Below, one piece after another: positions 1 to 8,467 of a stretch of DNA of 50,987 nucleotides. The notes below the pieces were generated by a model. That model was given only the letters and a program-made list of their open reading frames with translations, made no database searches and was not told the DNA's origin. The number at the start of each line of letters is the position of its first letter. Position 1 is the first letter of the stretch. The DNA lies in NCBI GenBank assembly GCA_009780245.1, contig WRAJ01000002.1, forward strand, positions 1-50,987, read 5' to 3'. This DNA comes from Turicibacter sp. Its GTDB lineage: Bacteria; Bacillota_I; Bacilli_A; MOL361; Turicibacteraceae. The position numbers were made by a program, and so were the translations under genes.

Positions 1-1107
1 ATGATCACTGAATTAAGAGCATTCTTACCAAGGATTGAAGCATTGCAGTATTGGGAACAGGCAGAGGGTGTGTATCGCATTACAGCAAATCTCCATTCTT
101 TAAGTGATTTTACACGATATGATGAACAAAAAATTGCTTTTTATCATGACTTAGTTACTTATCACCATGGTTTTATCATGGATTCAGGACGAATTAGTTG
201 GGGTGATAGCTGCGATGCTGAACCAGAGTGGTGCGATAATCGTCATTTATTAGATGGAAGCAACGAAATTACCATTAATACTAATTTTTTGAGATTAAAT
301 CCAATTTATGACTTTGATGGGAATCCTGTATATGATCAATTGATACGCCATGATAATACGTTAAATGTGCTTTTACCTGAAAGATTCTTCGACAATGAAA
401 TAGAAATCTATGATGTCTTTCTAGAGAAGGTTACACATTGGAATCGAGTATCGCCAACTTCAACTAGTGAAGAGATGTCAGTTAATATTATTCATGTACC
501 CGATGGTCAATATTACTTCTCTTTCGATCCATTGCTAAGAATAGAAGAGGGTCATCGGATACGTGATCCGATTGCAAATGTGTATGATGGGGTGGTGACG
601 GATGCCTTGTTCATCCCTTCCATTTTAACACACAGCCTTTACTTTATTTCTGAGAGTAATCAGCCATTTTCTGACATTGAATCTCTCGTTTATGAGCATG
701 GTTTAACGTCTGAGATTCAACGAGTTGAAGCAGTTTATGAGCAACATTTGGATCGGATTTATTCTATTAGAGCACATTATATTAGATCAATTGGTTTGAT
801 TGCATTGCTTATTGTTGCAAATATAGCGGTAACCTATAGTTTGGTAGCCAATTATTTTGAGCGTTATAAGTTTGATATTTTCTTAAAATCCACACTGGGA
901 TACCACATGCTCAAACGTAACCAATCATTTTTGACGATTTATCTTGGGTATAGTGTTTTTGTCATATTTTTAATGAGGCTTTTCTTTGGCTGGTATGCAT
1001 TCGTCGTGGGTATAGCTATTTTATTAGTAGATACTTTAACCATGACTTTGTTTGAAAAACGACTACTGAAAAAATCATTCTCAGAAATAATGAAAGGAGA
1101 GCGTTAA
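1..1107 (+). CDS. Membrane component of bacteriocin-associated-type ABC exporter (partial, N-terminus off window)
   Basis: The reading frame is open at the left edge. The ATG at base 1 is probably an internal Met, because no signal or first membrane helix precedes the long extracellular part. About 250 residues of soluble, probably extracellular, sequence are followed by three or four membrane helices (roughly residues 261-285 and 303-350) and a basic C-terminus. This layout, directly followed by an ABC ATPase and an FtsX-like permease, resembles the DUF1430 / lactococcin-972-associated membrane family. That assignment is by architecture and context, not by a diagnostic motif. The stop lies 1 bp before the ATPase start, so the two are translationally linked. 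The role is probably export of, or immunity to, a small peptide or protein; no bacteriocin gene is visible in the window. Confidence 0.55.
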   Translation: MITELRAFLPRIEALQYWEQAEGVYRITANLHSLSDFTRYDEQKIAFYHDLVTYHHGFIMDSGRISWGDSCDAEPEWCDNRHLLDGSNEITINTNFLRLNPIYDFDGNPVYDQLIRHDNTLNVLLPERFFDNEIEIYDVFLEKVTHWNRVSPTSTSEEMSVNIIHVPDGQYYFSFDPLLRIEEGHRIRDPIANVYDGVVTDALFIPSILTHSLYFISESNQPFSDIESLVYEHGLTSEIQRVEAVYEQHLDRIYSIRAHYIRSIGLIALLIVANIAVTYSLVANYFERYKFDIFLKSTLGYHMLKRNQSFLTIYLGYSVFVIFLMRLFFGWYAFVVGIAILLVDTLTMTLFEKRLLKKSFSEIMKGER

Positions 1108-1108
1108 G

Positions 1109-1741
1109 GTGATTGAGGCGATTAATGTAACAAAGGCATTCGATAACGAGGCGGTTGTATCAGATTTTAATCTTAAGATAGAAAAAGGTGATTTTATTGC
1201 TATTACTGGTGAAAGTGGGAGTGGCAAAACCACGGTTTTAAATATGCTGGGTCTCTTGGAAAAGCCTGATTTTGGTGAGGTAATTATTGAAGGAAGCTCA
1301 AGAATAAGCCGCAAAGAAGCCATGTTAATTCAGCGTCATAAGTTTGGTTATTTATTTCAGAATTACGCATTGATCGAAAATGAAACGGTAGAGGCGAATT
1401 TGAAGATTGCACTTGAATACCAGAAAGGGATTAATAAAAGTTCAGCGATGAAAGAGGCTTTGCATTTTGTTAATTTGAATTCAGCGTTTCTGAAAAAGAA
1501 GATTTATCAGCTATCAGGTGGTGAGCAACAGCGTGTTGCGATTGCACGATTATTTTTGAAAGAAGCAGATTACGTCTTCGCCGATGAGCCGACAGGCAAT
1601 CTTGATACAAAAAATCGTGATATTGTCTTTGGGCTATTGAAGAAGCTAAACGAAATGGGCAGGGCAGTTGTGTATGTGACACATGATTTAGAGTTGGCTG
1701 AGATGGCTTCACGGTGGATAACGTTGAAAGCTGGGAAGTGA
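1109..1741 (+). CDS. ABC transporter ATP-binding protein (MacB/LolD type)
   Basis: A 210-residue nucleotide-binding subunit. Walker A is GESGSGKTT near residue 33, the Q-loop is in YLFQNYALIE, the signature is LSGGEQQR near residue 136, and Walker B is YVFADEPTGNLD near residue 156, followed by the switch His in VTHD. It starts at GTG 1109 behind AAAGGAGAG, 1 bp after the upstream membrane protein. It is a single ATPase domain of normal length for the MacB/lactococcin-972 export group. It energises transport with the neighbouring membrane proteins on both sides. The family is certain; the substrate is unknown. Confidence 0.9.
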   Translation: MIEAINVTKAFDNEAVVSDFNLKIEKGDFIAITGESGSGKTTVLNMLGLLEKPDFGEVIIEGSSRISRKEAMLIQRHKFGYLFQNYALIENETVEANLKIALEYQKGINKSSAMKEALHFVNLNSAFLKKKIYQLSGGEQQRVAIARLFLKEADYVFADEPTGNLDTKNRDIVFGLLKKLNEMGRAVVYVTHDLELAEMASRWITLKAGK

Positions 1742-1746
1742 TTGAG

Positions 1747-3258
1747 ATGAACGTATTTAAACGGGCAATGATAAGCATTGAGCGACACTTAGGTAAAGCG
1801 ATTATTTTATTGTTGTCGGTCTTTATTTTAGCGACGGTTATTGCAGGCTCATTAGCAGTAGAAGGTGCAGTGGCTAATGCAGAAGCAAATTTGCGGAACA
1901 ATATGCGACCAGTGGTGTCTTTTGGTGTTGACTTGGACGCATTGAATTATTATATAGATACGTATGATGTGTTACCAATTATGCCAACCCTGACACCAGG
2001 AATTATTCGTGAGATTGCTACTTTGCCTTATGTCAATCGCGTGAATTACACCATCTTTGCTTATATTGAAACCTATCAACTTCAAGGGTATCATGCTGAA
2101 GAAATGTCAATGTTACGTATACAAGGAACATCAGAGACCATGCCTTTGCCCATGATCGAAGGTATAATTGAAATGGTTGATGGTGATGCCTTTGCAGAGG
2201 CTGATTTATCTCTACTTAGTAACGATGTTCACTCGATGATGATCTCACGAGCAATGGCTGAAACCAATAACTTATTTGTTGGCTCTGTGTTTGATTTTGA
2301 TCTAAATGTATTTAGCCCCCAATTAGATTTGGGAGATTTACATGGGCAGGATAATGACAACTTATTTGCATCAGAGACTTTTTCTTTGCAAGTCATCGGG
2401 ATATTTGAACCTGTAACTTTAGAGCAAAGCGAAGGAGATTGGCATCATCATATGGTGATGCGTGAGCTTCAACAAACTATTTTCACTACAAATGTCACGG
2501 CTGAAGCCTTTCAAACATTTCAAGCTGAGAATCATGCAATGGCGTTTGAAGAACAACTTGAGATAACGGGGTTGAGCACGGATGATTTTCCTTGGTTTCG
2601 AACAACGGATGAAATTGAGGTTATGGCTCATGCAGTTATGGAGCTAGCGGATGTGAATGATCTTGAAACATTTAGAACCGTTGTCACACCATTATTGCCT
2701 GAGCTGATGATAGTTGAGGATTTAACGAATTCTTTTGCTAATGTTTCTTCTTCCATGCAGCATTTGTTGGGAGTCGCTGATTGGATTTTATTGATTACGA
2801 TCGGATCATCGTTATTAATTCTAAGTTTACTGATGGTTTTGTTTCTACGAGAACGTCGTCACGAAATAGGCATTTATTTAGCGTTAGGGGAGAGAAAATC
2901 AAAAATTGTTTATCAGTTATTGATTGAGGTACTTGTACCAACGCTTATTGGGATTACACTAGCCATTTTTTCAGGGCACGTTTTATCTAGCATGATGTCG
3001 CGTCATATGTTGCGTGCTGAGCTTGCAGGCTCGCAACATGCACATGTGGGCGTTCAGCATTTTGATCCAAACAGTCTAGCTGCGTTAAATATTGCGCAAG
3101 AAATGACAGCTGAGCAAGCGTTGGAAATGTTTGAGATTCCAATTAGTATGCCGACAATTGGACTGTTTTATTTCATTGGCATCAGCATTGTTATTTTTTC
3201 AACAGTTATGCCCATGATGTACATTTTACTATCCAGCCCTAAAAAGGTTTTACTTTAA
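1747..3258 (+). CDS. FtsX-like ABC transporter permease
   Basis: 503 residues from ATG 1747 (GGGAAG about 8 bp upstream, overlapping the end of the ATPase gene). An in-frame ATG at 1714 exists but would overlap the ATPase gene by 28 bp. One N-terminal helix (about residues 14-36) is followed by a ~320-residue extracellular MacB periplasmic-core-like domain. Three helices come at the C-terminus (about 345-370, 395-420, 470-495), the classical FtsX/MacB topology. RERRHEIGIYLALGERKSKI is the typical cytoplasmic coupling stretch. It forms the exporter with the two preceding genes; a terminator follows. The extracellular domain is acidic and Met-rich. Confidence 0.85.
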   Translation: MNVFKRAMISIERHLGKAIILLLSVFILATVIAGSLAVEGAVANAEANLRNNMRPVVSFGVDLDALNYYIDTYDVLPIMPTLTPGIIREIATLPYVNRVNYTIFAYIETYQLQGYHAEEMSMLRIQGTSETMPLPMIEGIIEMVDGDAFAEADLSLLSNDVHSMMISRAMAETNNLFVGSVFDFDLNVFSPQLDLGDLHGQDNDNLFASETFSLQVIGIFEPVTLEQSEGDWHHHMVMRELQQTIFTTNVTAEAFQTFQAENHAMAFEEQLEITGLSTDDFPWFRTTDEIEVMAHAVMELADVNDLETFRTVVTPLLPELMIVEDLTNSFANVSSSMQHLLGVADWILLITIGSSLLILSLLMVLFLRERRHEIGIYLALGERKSKIVYQLLIEVLVPTLIGITLAIFSGHVLSSMMSRHMLRAELAGSQHAHVGVQHFDPNSLAALNIAQEMTAEQALEMFEIPISMPTIGLFYFIGISIVIFSTVMPMMYILLSSPKKVLL

Positions 3259-3303
3259 TGATTGGCTCTAAATTTATAAAATGAATGAGTAGTTGAAATA
3301 GCA

Positions 3304-3330
3304 AAGTAACCGTTATGGTTGCTTTTCTTT
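3304..3330 (+). terminator. Rho-independent terminator after the ABC exporter
   Basis: Stem AAGTAACC / GGTTGCTT (one G-T pair) with a 5-nt loop, followed by a T-rich run. It lies 45 bp after the permease stop and before spoVS. Confidence 0.7.
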
Positions 3331-3400
3331 TGGTCTTTTGACTGCGTTTTTCGCATAGACTTTTCTTGTATAGCATTATGTACTAAGAGGGGGTCTAGGA

Positions 3401-3664
3401 ATGGAAGTACTAAAAGTATCATCTAAGTCAAATCCTAACTCGGTTGCTGGGGCGCTTGCTAACACGTTTCGTGAGCGAGGCATTGTGGAAATCCAAGCAA
3501 TTGGCGCAGGCGCATTAAATCAAGCAGTTAAAGCCATTGCGATTGCAAGAGGATATGTGGCACCAACGGGTAAAGACTTAATTTGTGTCCCAGCATTTAC
3601 TGATATTTATATCGACGGATCTGAGCGGACGGCGATCAAGTTAATTGTTGAGGCCAGAGGCTAA
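3401..3664 (+). CDS. spoVS: Stage V sporulation protein S
   Basis: 87 residues starting MEVLKVSSKSNPNSVAGALA, matching the highly conserved SpoVS family over its full length, including the GAGALNQAVKAIAIARGYV core and the C-terminal ERTAIKLIVEARG. In Bacillus subtilis SpoVS is a small Alba-like nucleic-acid-binding protein that affects the stage V transition and septation, but homologues also occur in bacteria that do not sporulate. It stands alone between two terminators with its own leader. The ribosome binding site is a G-rich AGAGGGGG. Its presence alone does not show that this organism sporulates. Confidence 0.95.
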   Translation: MEVLKVSSKSNPNSVAGALANTFRERGIVEIQAIGAGALNQAVKAIAIARGYVAPTGKDLICVPAFTDIYIDGSERTAIKLIVEARG

Positions 3665-3704
3665 TGCTCCACTGACGGAGCACTCATTATGCTTCCAAAA
3701 TCAC

Positions 3705-3736
3705 AAGGGCAAAACATTTGTATTTTGCCCTTTTTT
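3705..3736 (+). terminator. Rho-independent terminator after spoVS
   Basis: A perfect 10-bp stem AAGGGCAAAA / TTTTGCCCTT with a 12-nt loop and a T6 run. A smaller hairpin (TGCTCC / GGAGCA, 3665-3682) directly follows the spoVS stop without a T-run. Confidence 0.9.
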
Positions 3737-3795
3737 GTGTTAAAATTACAAGAGTATTTTATTGCCTTAATTTAAAAATGAAAAGAGTGATTTTG

Positions 3796-4287
3796 ATGAA
3801 CCGTCATGCCATGCGTCAGCTAATTGTACAAACGTTATACCACATTGAAGTTGGGGTGACAGAAAAAGAGGTTGCCATTGCTTCCATTGAAGCGTTTGTT
3901 TTAAACTTGAAAGAACATGCCATTGACAGTCCTGAGATTAAACTATCTGAGAAGATATTGGACGATGCGTTTACCATCGAAGCTTATTATTTTACAACGC
4001 TTGAGGGTATTATCGATAACTTAGAAAAAATTGATAAACTTATTGAAGAACATCTTGAAGGGTGGGCACTTTCTCGCTTGAATAAAGTAGATAAAGCGAT
4101 TTTGCGTCTTGCCGTTTATGAAATGACACAAGAATTAGCACCAGCAAACGTTGTGATTAACGAAGCAATTGAGTTAACAAAGAATTTTACAGATACAGGT
4201 GATAAAAAATCTCCGAATTTTAACAACCGAGTCCTTGATAACATTGGGAAAACGTTTGAGATCGGAAAAAAATTGGCTAAGAAGTAG
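3796..4287 (+). CDS. nusB: Transcription antitermination factor NusB
   Basis: 163 residues from ATG 3796. The family normally begins MxRxxARxxxxQxLY, which matches MNRHAMRQLIVQTLYHIE; an in-frame ATG at 3778 would add six residues. The C-terminal half carries the NusB-type helices LNKVDKAILRLAVYEM and VVINEAIELTKNFTD. NusB with NusE (ribosomal protein S10) binds boxA RNA and supports antitermination in rRNA transcription. It is the first gene of the nusB-xseA-xseB-ispA cluster, 11 bp before xseA, and follows the spoVS terminator, so its promoter must lie within 3737-3790. Candidate -10 elements there are weak. Confidence 0.93.
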   Translation: MNRHAMRQLIVQTLYHIEVGVTEKEVAIASIEAFVLNLKEHAIDSPEIKLSEKILDDAFTIEAYYFTTLEGIIDNLEKIDKLIEEHLEGWALSRLNKVDKAILRLAVYEMTQELAPANVVINEAIELTKNFTDTGDKKSPNFNNRVLDNIGKTFEIGKKLAKK

Positions 4288-4298
4288 GTGTCTTTACC

Positions 4299-5579
4299 AT
4301 GTCAAACCAAGAACAAGTCCCATTAACGGTCACCGCTTTGACGAAGTATTTGAAATTAAAATTTGATGTCGATTCAAATTTGCAAAAATTATTGCTGAAA
4401 GGTGAGGTTTCAAATTTCAAACGCCATTCACGCGGGCATTTTTATTTTACGTTAAAAGATGAAAAGACACAAATTAGTGCGGTGATGTTTGCCAGTGCTA
4501 CTAAAGGGGTCAAATTTGAACCAACAAACGGGATGCAAGTCGTGGTGACAGGAAGCATTTCCCTTTATGAACCATCAGGCACTTATTCGATTCATGTGAC
4601 AAGAATGCTAGAAGACGGTGTGGGGAATTTGTATGTGGCCTTTAATCAGTTAAAAGAAAAACTGAGTGCGAAAGGCTTGTTTAACGATGCGCATAAAAAC
4701 CCATTGCCTAAGTTACCGAAAGCCGTTGCGGTTATCACTTCGCCAACTGGAGCCGCTGTGCGCGATATGATCACGACGATTAGAAGACGTTCACCTAATG
4801 TGCAAATTTATTTGTACCCGGCTTTGGTACAAGGTGATGAAGCAGCAGCAGATATTGTGAATAAGATTGAGCAAGTAAACGCTGATAGTCTCGTTGATAC
4901 GATAATTGTGGGGCGAGGGGGTGGCTCAATCGAGGATTTATGGGCGTTTAACGAGGAAATAGTGGCGGAAGCTATTTTTGCTTCACAGATACCTGTGATC
5001 TCGGCGGTTGGGCATGAAACTGATTTTACCATTGCTGATTTTGTAGCGGATATGCGAGCACCGACACCAACGGCTGCCGCTGAAATGGTGGCACCGAACA
5101 TTGTGGATGTGCTAGCGCATTTAAATCAGCTAAAAGCACGTTTGAACCAAGGATTAAAGACCCAAGTGGAGGTTAAAGAAGCCTTATTGAAGAGGTTATC
5201 AAATCACTATATCATGAAAAACCCGCGGACTTTGTTTGATGGACGCTTATTGAAACTTTCTCAGTTAGAGAAGCAATTTGGGTACGCTTTAAACGAGAAC
5301 GTTGCGCAGAAAAAGCAACAACTAGAGCGCTTGGATATCAGCTTGAATGAGCGTGTTCAGCAACATTTAGTGCAGACGAAGAATCATTATACGGTGATGC
5401 TGACAAAGCTTGAGATGTTAAATCCCTTAGCCGTGTTGAAAAAAGGTTACGCAGTGGTCACAGATGAGGCTGGTAATGCCGTCAAAGATGTGAAGGATTT
5501 AACGGTGGGGAAAGAAATTGCAGGAACACTGAATCAGGGACGCTTCAAAGCGCAAGTAACGGAAATTATAAAAAAGTAG
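4299..5579 (+). CDS. xseA: Exodeoxyribonuclease VII large subunit
   Basis: 426 residues. An N-terminal OB-fold (about residues 8-110, with HSRGHFYFTLKDE) is followed by the XseA catalytic region: VAVITSPTGAAVRDM, then IIVGRGGGSIEDLWAFNEE, then SAVGHETDFTIADFVADMRAPTPTAAAE. A coiled-coil segment follows (about 265-380). The C-terminal PLAVLKKGYAVV segment is also typical. With XseB it degrades single-stranded DNA from both ends. The start is ATG 4299 after TAGGTG. The xseB gene follows immediately and shares the end of this gene as its ribosome binding site. Confidence 0.96.
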   Translation: MSNQEQVPLTVTALTKYLKLKFDVDSNLQKLLLKGEVSNFKRHSRGHFYFTLKDEKTQISAVMFASATKGVKFEPTNGMQVVVTGSISLYEPSGTYSIHVTRMLEDGVGNLYVAFNQLKEKLSAKGLFNDAHKNPLPKLPKAVAVITSPTGAAVRDMITTIRRRSPNVQIYLYPALVQGDEAAADIVNKIEQVNADSLVDTIIVGRGGGSIEDLWAFNEEIVAEAIFASQIPVISAVGHETDFTIADFVADMRAPTPTAAAEMVAPNIVDVLAHLNQLKARLNQGLKTQVEVKEALLKRLSNHYIMKNPRTLFDGRLLKLSQLEKQFGYALNENVAQKKQQLERLDISLNERVQQHLVQTKNHYTVMLTKLEMLNPLAVLKKGYAVVTDEAGNAVKDVKDLTVGKEIAGTLNQGRFKAQVTEIIKK

Positions 5580-5588
5580 GTGTCACAT

Positions 5589-5819
5589 ATGGCAGAGAAA
5601 AAAGAAGTTAAATTTGATGAAGCTTTGCAGCAATTAGAAGGCATCATTCGGAAATTAGAAGCAGGGAATTTACCTTTAGAGGAAGCGATTGAATTGTATA
5701 AAGAAGGCATGACGTTGTCGACCGATTGCCATCAGAAGCTACAAAAAATCGAAGCAGAAGTCGTCAAGTTGGTGGATGCCTCTGGGAATGTGAGTGACTT
5801 TAATGAAAGCGGTGACTAG
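5589..5819 (+). CDS. xseB: Exodeoxyribonuclease VII small subunit
   Basis: 76 residues from ATG 5589: FDEALQQLEGIIRKLEAGNLPLEEAIELYKEGM is the XseB signature and predicts the usual two-helix hairpin. A GTG at 5580 directly after the xseA stop is in frame, but AGGTG at 5578-5582 is better placed as the ribosome binding site for ATG 5589. Several small subunits bind one XseA. The stop abuts the ispA start. Confidence 0.95.
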   Translation: MAEKKEVKFDEALQQLEGIIRKLEAGNLPLEEAIELYKEGMTLSTDCHQKLQKIEAEVVKLVDASGNVSDFNESGD

Positions 5820-6698
5820 ATGATGAATTTGCACGCATACATGGAACAGCTTAAAAATGAGATTGATGCCGCATTGATGGCTCATCAGTATAGCAGCACG
5901 CACACCGTCGCTGAAGCGATGCGGTATTCTTTGCGAAATGGCGGGAAAAGGTTTCGTCCTGTTTTGCTTTTAATGTTTTTAGACGCTTTTGGTGTGGAAC
6001 GAAAAAAAGGAATGGCCACAGCCGTCGCGCTTGAAATGATTCACACTTATTCGCTCATTCACGATGATCTACCTGCGATGGATGACGATGATATGAGGCG
6101 TGGGCATCCAACCAACCATAAAGTCTATGGTGAAGCCGTCGCGATTTTAGCTGGCGATGGATTGTTAACGGATGCTTTTAATGTGTTAGTCAACGATCAA
6201 AGCCTTGACATTGACACACGGTTGAAATTAGTGCGGTTATTATCAGCGGCAGCGGGTTCATGCGGCATGATTGAAGGCCAGATGCTGGACATGGAAGCCG
6301 AAGTGAAACCTGTTGAAGACTTAGAAAAATTAAAGAACATTCATCAATTAAAAACAGGGAAGCTCATTGAGTTTGCTTGTTTAGCTGCTGGGTTTATTGC
6401 CGATCCAACGGATCGCCAGCTTCATAAATTGCGCTGGTTTTCGAACCACGTTGGCCTTGCTTTTCAGATTCAAGATGATATTTTAGATGTTGAAGGCGAT
6501 GCTGAAAAAATCGGGAAGACTGTCGGCAGTGATGAAGCAAGTGGGAAATCAACGTATGTCTCGTTGCTTGGTTTAGACGGTGCGAAAGCGATGTTGGAAG
6601 CTGAGATTAATAAAGCCGTTGCGGAGCTTGATGGTTTGCCAGCAGATACTGAGATGTTAAAAGAGTTGACGCTATATGTGGCGGGTCGGGATAGCTAA
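5820..6698 (+). CDS. ispA: Farnesyl diphosphate (polyprenyl) synthase
   Basis: 292 residues, with the first aspartate-rich motif DDLPAMDDDDMRRG at about 82-95, GGKRFRP at 41-47, and the second motif FQIQDDILD at about 214-222. These bind Mg-diphosphate and condense IPP with DMAPP/GPP. The C-terminus ends in the usual LYVAGRDS-type helix. It starts directly after the xseB stop (ATG 5820, with a second ATG at 5823). In the standard Firmicutes order dxs comes next. Here a toxin-antitoxin operon separates them. Confidence 0.94.
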   Translation: MMNLHAYMEQLKNEIDAALMAHQYSSTHTVAEAMRYSLRNGGKRFRPVLLLMFLDAFGVERKKGMATAVALEMIHTYSLIHDDLPAMDDDDMRRGHPTNHKVYGEAVAILAGDGLLTDAFNVLVNDQSLDIDTRLKLVRLLSAAAGSCGMIEGQMLDMEAEVKPVEDLEKLKNIHQLKTGKLIEFACLAAGFIADPTDRQLHKLRWFSNHVGLAFQIQDDILDVEGDAEKIGKTVGSDEASGKSTYVSLLGLDGAKAMLEAEINKAVAELDGLPADTEMLKELTLYVAGRDS

Positions 6699-6705
6699 AT
6701 GCTGC

Positions 6706-6752
6706 TTATACTAAACCGCCCCTTTTAAAACCTTCGAGTGGGTGGTTTAGTA
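6706..6752. repeat. Operator-like inverted repeat, copy 1 (upstream of abiE promoter)
   Basis: A 47-bp unit identical to the one at 6800-6846. Arms TACTAAACCGCCC and GGGTGGTTTAGTA (13 bp with one G-T pair) flank an 18-nt centre containing TTTTAAAA. The centre-to-centre distance between copies is 94 bp. It lies just after the ispA stop and has no T-run, so it is more likely a protein-binding site than a terminator. Confidence 0.85.
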
Positions 6753-6771
6753 AAAGAAATCTTAATATCTA

Positions 6772-6800
6772 TTGATTTAAAAGTTATAAATGGGTATAAT
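6772..6800 (+). promoter_or_regulatory. SigA-type promoter of the abiE operon
   Basis: A -35 TTGATT (6772-6777) and a consensus -10 TATAAT (6795-6800) with an ideal 17-bp spacer. Transcription would begin around 6807, inside the second inverted repeat. The promoter is therefore bracketed by the two 47-bp operators. Confidence 0.85.
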
Positions 6801-6846
6801 TATACTAAACCGCCCCTTTTAAAACCTTCGAGTGGGTGGTTTAGTA
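6800..6846. repeat. Operator-like inverted repeat, copy 2 (over abiE start site)
   Basis: An exact second copy of the 47-bp inverted-repeat unit. It begins at the last base of the -10 box, covers the predicted transcription start and ends 13 bp before the abiEi start codon. Known AbiEi antitoxins bind inverted repeats at their own promoter cooperatively, and this arrangement fits that. Confidence 0.85.
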
Positions 6847-6859
6847 GAGGTGTTGAAGC

Positions 6860-7465
6860 ATGTGCGATCATAAAATAGAAGAACTAAAGCAATTATTTGA
6901 GAAACATGATTATGTGATGAGAACCTCAGATTTGCATAAAGAAAAAATTTATTATTCAAATATCCAACAATTTGTTGCAATGGGGTTGATTGAAAAAGTG
7001 AAGCGTGGCTACTATCAATGGATTTATGAATATGCAGATAGTGACGTTGTTCTTTTGAACAAACTTTTTCCAGATGCTATTTTTTGTATGGAAACAGCAG
7101 CTTTTTATTATAGATACAGTGATCGAACGCCTGCACAATGGAATTTTGCTGTTCATCGTGATGTTTCGAAAACTCGCTTTTTGGTTGATTATCCTTTTAT
7201 CAAGGCATATAGGAGCAACTCAAAAGTGCTTGAATTAGGTGTGACTGACTATGATATAGATGGTGTCAAAGTGAAAATGTACGATCGAGATCGTACTGTT
7301 TGTGATTTTCTAAGGTGTTCAGATCAAACGGATAAAGAAATCCTCAATAAAGTTATTCTCTCTTACGTGAATGACCCAAAGAAGAATATTCCCAACTTAA
7401 TCAGATACGCAAAAATTCTTCGAGTAACAAAAAAAGTTGAAACTTGGATTGGAGTATGGATGTAA
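6860..7465 (+). CDS. abiEi: AbiEi-family antitoxin (type IV toxin-antitoxin)
   Basis: 201 residues. The N-terminal winged-helix-like region (about 1-50: IEELKQLFEKHDYVMRTSDL, then a GLIEKVKRGYYQW wing) is typical of AbiEi regulators. The C-terminal half has the AbiEi features TPAQWNFAVHRD and KVKMYDRDRTVCDFLR. The family represses its own operon and counters the toxin without direct protein-protein neutralisation. Start ATG 6860 follows GTAGAGGTG. The stop TAA is followed at once by the toxin ATG, so the genes are co-translated. Family call is by motif recognition. Confidence 0.85.
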   Translation: MCDHKIEELKQLFEKHDYVMRTSDLHKEKIYYSNIQQFVAMGLIEKVKRGYYQWIYEYADSDVVLLNKLFPDAIFCMETAAFYYRYSDRTPAQWNFAVHRDVSKTRFLVDYPFIKAYRSNSKVLELGVTDYDIDGVKVKMYDRDRTVCDFLRCSDQTDKEILNKVILSYVNDPKKNIPNLIRYAKILRVTKKVETWIGVWM

Positions 7466-8362
7466 ATGAAAGATATTGGAGCATCAATCCTTGCGAGATT
7501 GAAAAATAAGTCGAAAGAATTAGATATACCATATCAACAGTGTTTACAGCTTTTTGTGCAAGAGGAGTTTTTACGAAGACTTTCTAAATCAAAATACGCA
7601 GATAATCTTATCTTAAAAGGTGGATATTTTATATATACGCTCAGCAATTTTGAAAGCCGTGTTACGATAGATGTTGATTTTCTTTTAAAACAAGTGATAT
7701 CATCTATAGAAGATGTTCAGAAAGTTATTGAGCATATTGTTGCAACGCCTGCTGGTAATGATTATATTAAAATGACAGCAAAAAAGTTTGAAGAAATCTC
7801 AGCGCAACGTAAGTACAAGGGAGTGAGTGCTCAAATTACTGCTGAGATTAAACGTGTAAAAATTCCTTTCAATATTGATATTGGGGTTGGAGATGTTATC
7901 CTGCCTCATGTACAATCAAACCTAGTGAACACACAGCTTCAAGATTTTGAAAAGCCAGAAATTAAGACTTATTCATTAGAAAGTGTGATTGCAGAAAAAT
8001 TTGATGCGATCCTGCAGCGTTTTGAATTAACGAGTAGAATGAAAGATTTTTATGATATCTACTACATTTCTCAAACGTTTGATTTTGAGGGATTGGTTTT
8101 ACAAGAAGCCATGTATGGCACATTATTATATCGAAAGACTGCATACGAAAGCGGTAGTTTTGTTCGTATTATGGGACTTGTTAATGATGAAGCCATCCAA
8201 ATGCGTTGGCGACAGTTTTTGAAAAAAATGCCGGGCGTGTACCTTGAATTTTCAGAGGTAATGACGGGCATCCAGCAGTTTCTTGAGCCTGTTTTTAACA
8301 AAATTGTGAGGGAGGAACTATTTTCTTTAAATTGGAATGCAACAAAATCACAGTGGGGGTGA
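7466..8362 (+). CDS. abiEii: AbiEii/nucleotidyltransferase-fold toxin (type IV toxin-antitoxin)
   Basis: 298 residues of the AbiEii/DUF1814 nucleotidyltransferase superfamily. Motif 1 is KGG at 51-53. The catalytic-type pattern R-x-T-x-D-x-D falls at about 65-71 (RVTIDVD). The later motif SVIAEKFDAI with SRMKDFYDIYYI lies at about 172-200, with the usual Lys, Arg and Asp. Such proteins transfer nucleotides to RNA or to unknown targets and are bacteriostatic. ATG 7466 starts directly after the antitoxin stop. The final ~60 residues are not diagnostic. No frameshift or missing motif is visible, so the pair looks functional. Confidence 0.85.
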   Translation: MKDIGASILARLKNKSKELDIPYQQCLQLFVQEEFLRRLSKSKYADNLILKGGYFIYTLSNFESRVTIDVDFLLKQVISSIEDVQKVIEHIVATPAGNDYIKMTAKKFEEISAQRKYKGVSAQITAEIKRVKIPFNIDIGVGDVILPHVQSNLVNTQLQDFEKPEIKTYSLESVIAEKFDAILQRFELTSRMKDFYDIYYISQTFDFEGLVLQEAMYGTLLYRKTAYESGSFVRIMGLVNDEAIQMRWRQFLKKMPGVYLEFSEVMTGIQQFLEPVFNKIVREELFSLNWNATKSQWG

Positions 8363-8370
8363 TGATCAAA

Positions 8371-8467
8371 AATAGTCAATTGCAAAAAGCAGAAACTATC
8401 ACGTATTGGCTTGTTTTTACGAAACACGTGATATTCCGCATTGACTGGATAGCTTTTCGCAATTGCC
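8371..8467. repeat. Palindromic repeat element, copy A (between abiEii and dxs)
   Basis: About 97 bp, present again in inverted orientation at 22723-22818 with about 9 differences in my hand alignment. Outer arms CAATTGCAAAAAG / CTTTTCGCAATTG and inner arms ATCACGTATT / AACACGTGAT make the whole unit foldable into one long hairpin. No coding potential. Confidence 0.85.

Noticed and set aside
3401..3664. Use of spoVS as proof of endospore formation
   Set aside because: SpoVS homologues occur in non-sporulating bacteria, and no other sporulation gene is in the window.
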